NCBI GenBank assembly: GCA_021292165.1
Contig: CM037878.1
Coordinates: forward strand, 14,752,471-14,816,470
Source of the DNA: Shinisaurus crocodilurus
Taxonomy: Eukaryota; Chordata; Lepidosauria; Squamata; Shinisauridae
DNA: 64,000 bases
Reading direction: 5' to 3'
Part shown: piece after piece, positions 62,423 through 64,000 of the stretch
Numbering within the stretch: the stretch's first letter is position 1
How the letters are laid out: each line of letters begins with the position of its first letter
Translations under genes and position numbers: made by a program
Notes under the pieces: model-generated
Seen by the model: the letters and a program-made list of their open reading frames with translations, nothing else
Told to the model about the DNA's origin: nothing
Database searches by the model: none

Positions 62423-63690
62423 TGAGATGCTGCAGGTTGAACCTGCTACCTTTGGCATGCAAAGCATGTGCTCTCCTTCACAACGGCTGACCCCTGGCTT
62501 TGTTTCATAATCCCCCTCTCTTTCCTGGAGGAGAGAGGAAAAACTTAGGAGGGAATGTTCAAAAGCTAATTTGCCGTTTTTGCAACATGCATAATATCTT
62601 AAGAGTTTCCAAAACCTTACTCTGCTGATAACAAAAAATGTCTCGAATCCCCTGGTACCTGAGATAAGAAGGTGCTGTTTGCTGGCAAGCCAAAGAATGT
62701 GTGTTTAAAGTAGCATCAGAAGGAATGTGAATGATTTAAAGACACACACGCACACAGGTACGAGCACACACACAGAGACAAGCAAGCAGACCTTCTGTAT
62801 TTGCAATTCACTTCCTGCCCACTATGCTTAGTTCAGCCAGCAACCGCCTGAGTGCGGGGACGCAAGCAGAGCTCAAGCTGAGCAACAGCGCCACCCTGTG
62901 AGTAGCTGCAGGACTGCAACCACCTATTTCTGGGACAACCTTACTGAGGTTGCGTAGTCATGAAGGGAGTGAAATCCGATGTTGAAAGCCTACTTTCCAG
63001 AATTGCCCATGTGAGCTCTGGTTTGTGGGGGGGCTGGGCTGTGTGGAGAAGGGGAAGAAATGCGAATGAAATTTGCATAAGTGTCAAGCTGAGAACCATT
63101 TCTCCTTAATCCCTTTCCCTACACTTGTCAGTTACACTCACGCTGGAGAGTTCAAAGATGTTTTAGCGGATGAATAATTTACCGGGAAATGTGTTTTGTG
63201 TAACTCTCGAATTTCGCTTCACCTTCGACAGAACATTTGGGGTGCATTTACTAATTTAAGACGTGGCTGGCAGGTGGCTTTCGGACGCAACACAGCCTCT
63301 AACAGGGTTTTTCGTTTTACTGAGAGAGCGCAGGGCTGCCTTGCGAAACACAGGCCGCGGTCCCTGCACCAAGTATCTCCGTACTGGTGTGGCACCCTTC
63401 CACCCCCACCCCCTCTGTGTCTGTAAGATATGCAGAGCAAGTATCCGCCCGGAGAACATTAGCTATTGGGCGGATTAGAAACGTAATAGATAAATTAATA
63501 ATAAATGAAAATGTCATTTCGGAACAGGCAACTGGTCGCTGGAGTGTACTTGGGACCCCAAAGGGCTCCCCAGCTGGCTTGGTCCCCATTTCCACTGAGT
63601 CACCCCCTCCACCTCTGTTATGAATCTCAGCTAGGATAGGCAAGAACACATTGCCCATCCTAGTTGAGGAAGGAGGAAGGAAGGAAAGAA
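62423..63690. other. Apparently unique DNA
   Basis: 62430-62490 has a tRNA-SINE-like fragment in reverse (GGTTGAACCTGCTACC, GGCATGCAAAGCATGTGCTC). Beyond it, 62900-63640 is free of recognisable repeats and includes the octamer-like ATTTGCATAA (63070-63079). A GGAAG/AAAG run is at 63670-63700. Confidence 0.4.
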
Positions 63691-63699
63691 AGAAAGAAG

Positions 63700-63805
63700 A
63701 AAGATCACCAAAAAAAGGGGGACAAAGGAAGACATAGATTTTCATGTGCTAATTTATAGGAATAGAAACACTTACTATAATTTAAATAGCAACACAGTAC
63801 GTCTG
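63700..63805. mobile_element. Fragment of the TAGGGTGGCC DNA element
   Basis: AGATCACCAAAAAAAGGGGG, ACTTACTATAATTTAAATAG and CAACACAGTACGTCTG parallel 25240-25410. It is cut by the SINE that starts near 63806. Confidence 0.6.
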
Positions 63806-64000
63806 TGCCAGTGTGGCGTAGTGGTGAGAGTGTCAGACTGGGGACTCGGGAGATCAGGGTTCTAGTCCCCGCTCGGCCATGAAACTCACTGGGTGGCTTT
63901 GGGCCAGTCGCTGACTCTCAGCCTAACCTACCTCACAGGGTTGTTGTGAGGATAAAATGGAGAGGAGGAGGAGGAGGATTATGTAAAGGGTGGGGTATAA
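63806..64000 (+). mobile_element. Sauria-type SINE, running off the window
   Basis: Head TGCCAGTGTGGCGTAGTGGT, B box GGTTCTAGTCCCCGC, then GGGTTGTTGTGAGGATAAAA. It reaches GGGTGGGGTATAA at the last base, so the tail lies outside. Confidence 0.9.

Overview
This window looks like non-coding genomic DNA of a squamate reptile (lizard or snake lineage). I infer this from the repeats. There are several copies of a tRNA-derived SINE of the Sauria type. CR1 LINE pieces carry ATTCTATG-type tails, L2-clade LINE ends are common, there is an L1 tail, hAT-type DNA transposons are abundant, and one RT element has a C-terminal C2H2 finger of the kind seen in Ingi/Vingi-like or related LINEs. I find no exon, splice structure, tRNA, rRNA or other host gene I can support. 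Every long ORF belongs to a retrotransposon. Many short ORFs are by-products of palindromic repeats.

Layout. 1-3600: a hAT MITE with a perfect 8-bp target duplication, an L1 ORF2 tail, and a possible LTR-like block with a minisatellite. 3830-5771: a Sauria SINE, an L2 3' end, a hAT element packed with GAGTC words, and a second foldback element directly abutting it. 5938-9604: a nearly full CR1 LINE on the minus strand with an open ORF2 (956 aa) and an open SGNH-esterase ORF1, truncated at the ORF1 5' end. 9911-10474: a Sauria SINE and a 5'-truncated copy of the zinc-finger LINE. 10475-24000: mostly unrecognised sequence with foldback MITEs, 5S-rRNA-derived SINEs with CR1 tails, and an L2 remnant split by one of them. 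24000-33600: foldbacks, a DNA-element family with TAGGGTGGCC ends, a GC-rich composite, L2 tails, and a candidate Helitron. 34260-38200: foldback MITEs including a half element, a SINE split by a CR1, and about 950 bp of apparently unique DNA.

38203-44232 is the most striking locus. An old CR1 copy is interrupted by a DNA transposon (20-bp TIRs). That transposon is interrupted by a hAT element (8-bp duplication ACCTAGAG). The hAT element is interrupted by a 3,981-bp LINE (11-bp duplication AGGGCTTTACA) whose 1,061-codon ORF is fully open. A SINE tail also sits in the same CR1. Every inner boundary is visible, so the relative order of activity can be read from the sequence.

44232-64000: more L2, CR1, SINE and hAT insertions, with at least twelve copies of an almost perfectly palindromic hAT MITE of about 135 bp in the window as a whole. 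Five of the foldback insertions have perfect 8-bp duplications. The arms of this MITE contain a word resembling the ZNF143/STAF site.

The elements do not form a pathway. The autonomous LINEs (CR1, zinc-finger LINE, L2) supply the machinery. The 5S-CR1 SINE carries a CR1-like 3' end and so plausibly borrows CR1 machinery, and the foldback MITEs plausibly borrowed a hAT transposase encoded elsewhere. Family names come from recall of protein motifs and repeat ends, not from a database search.
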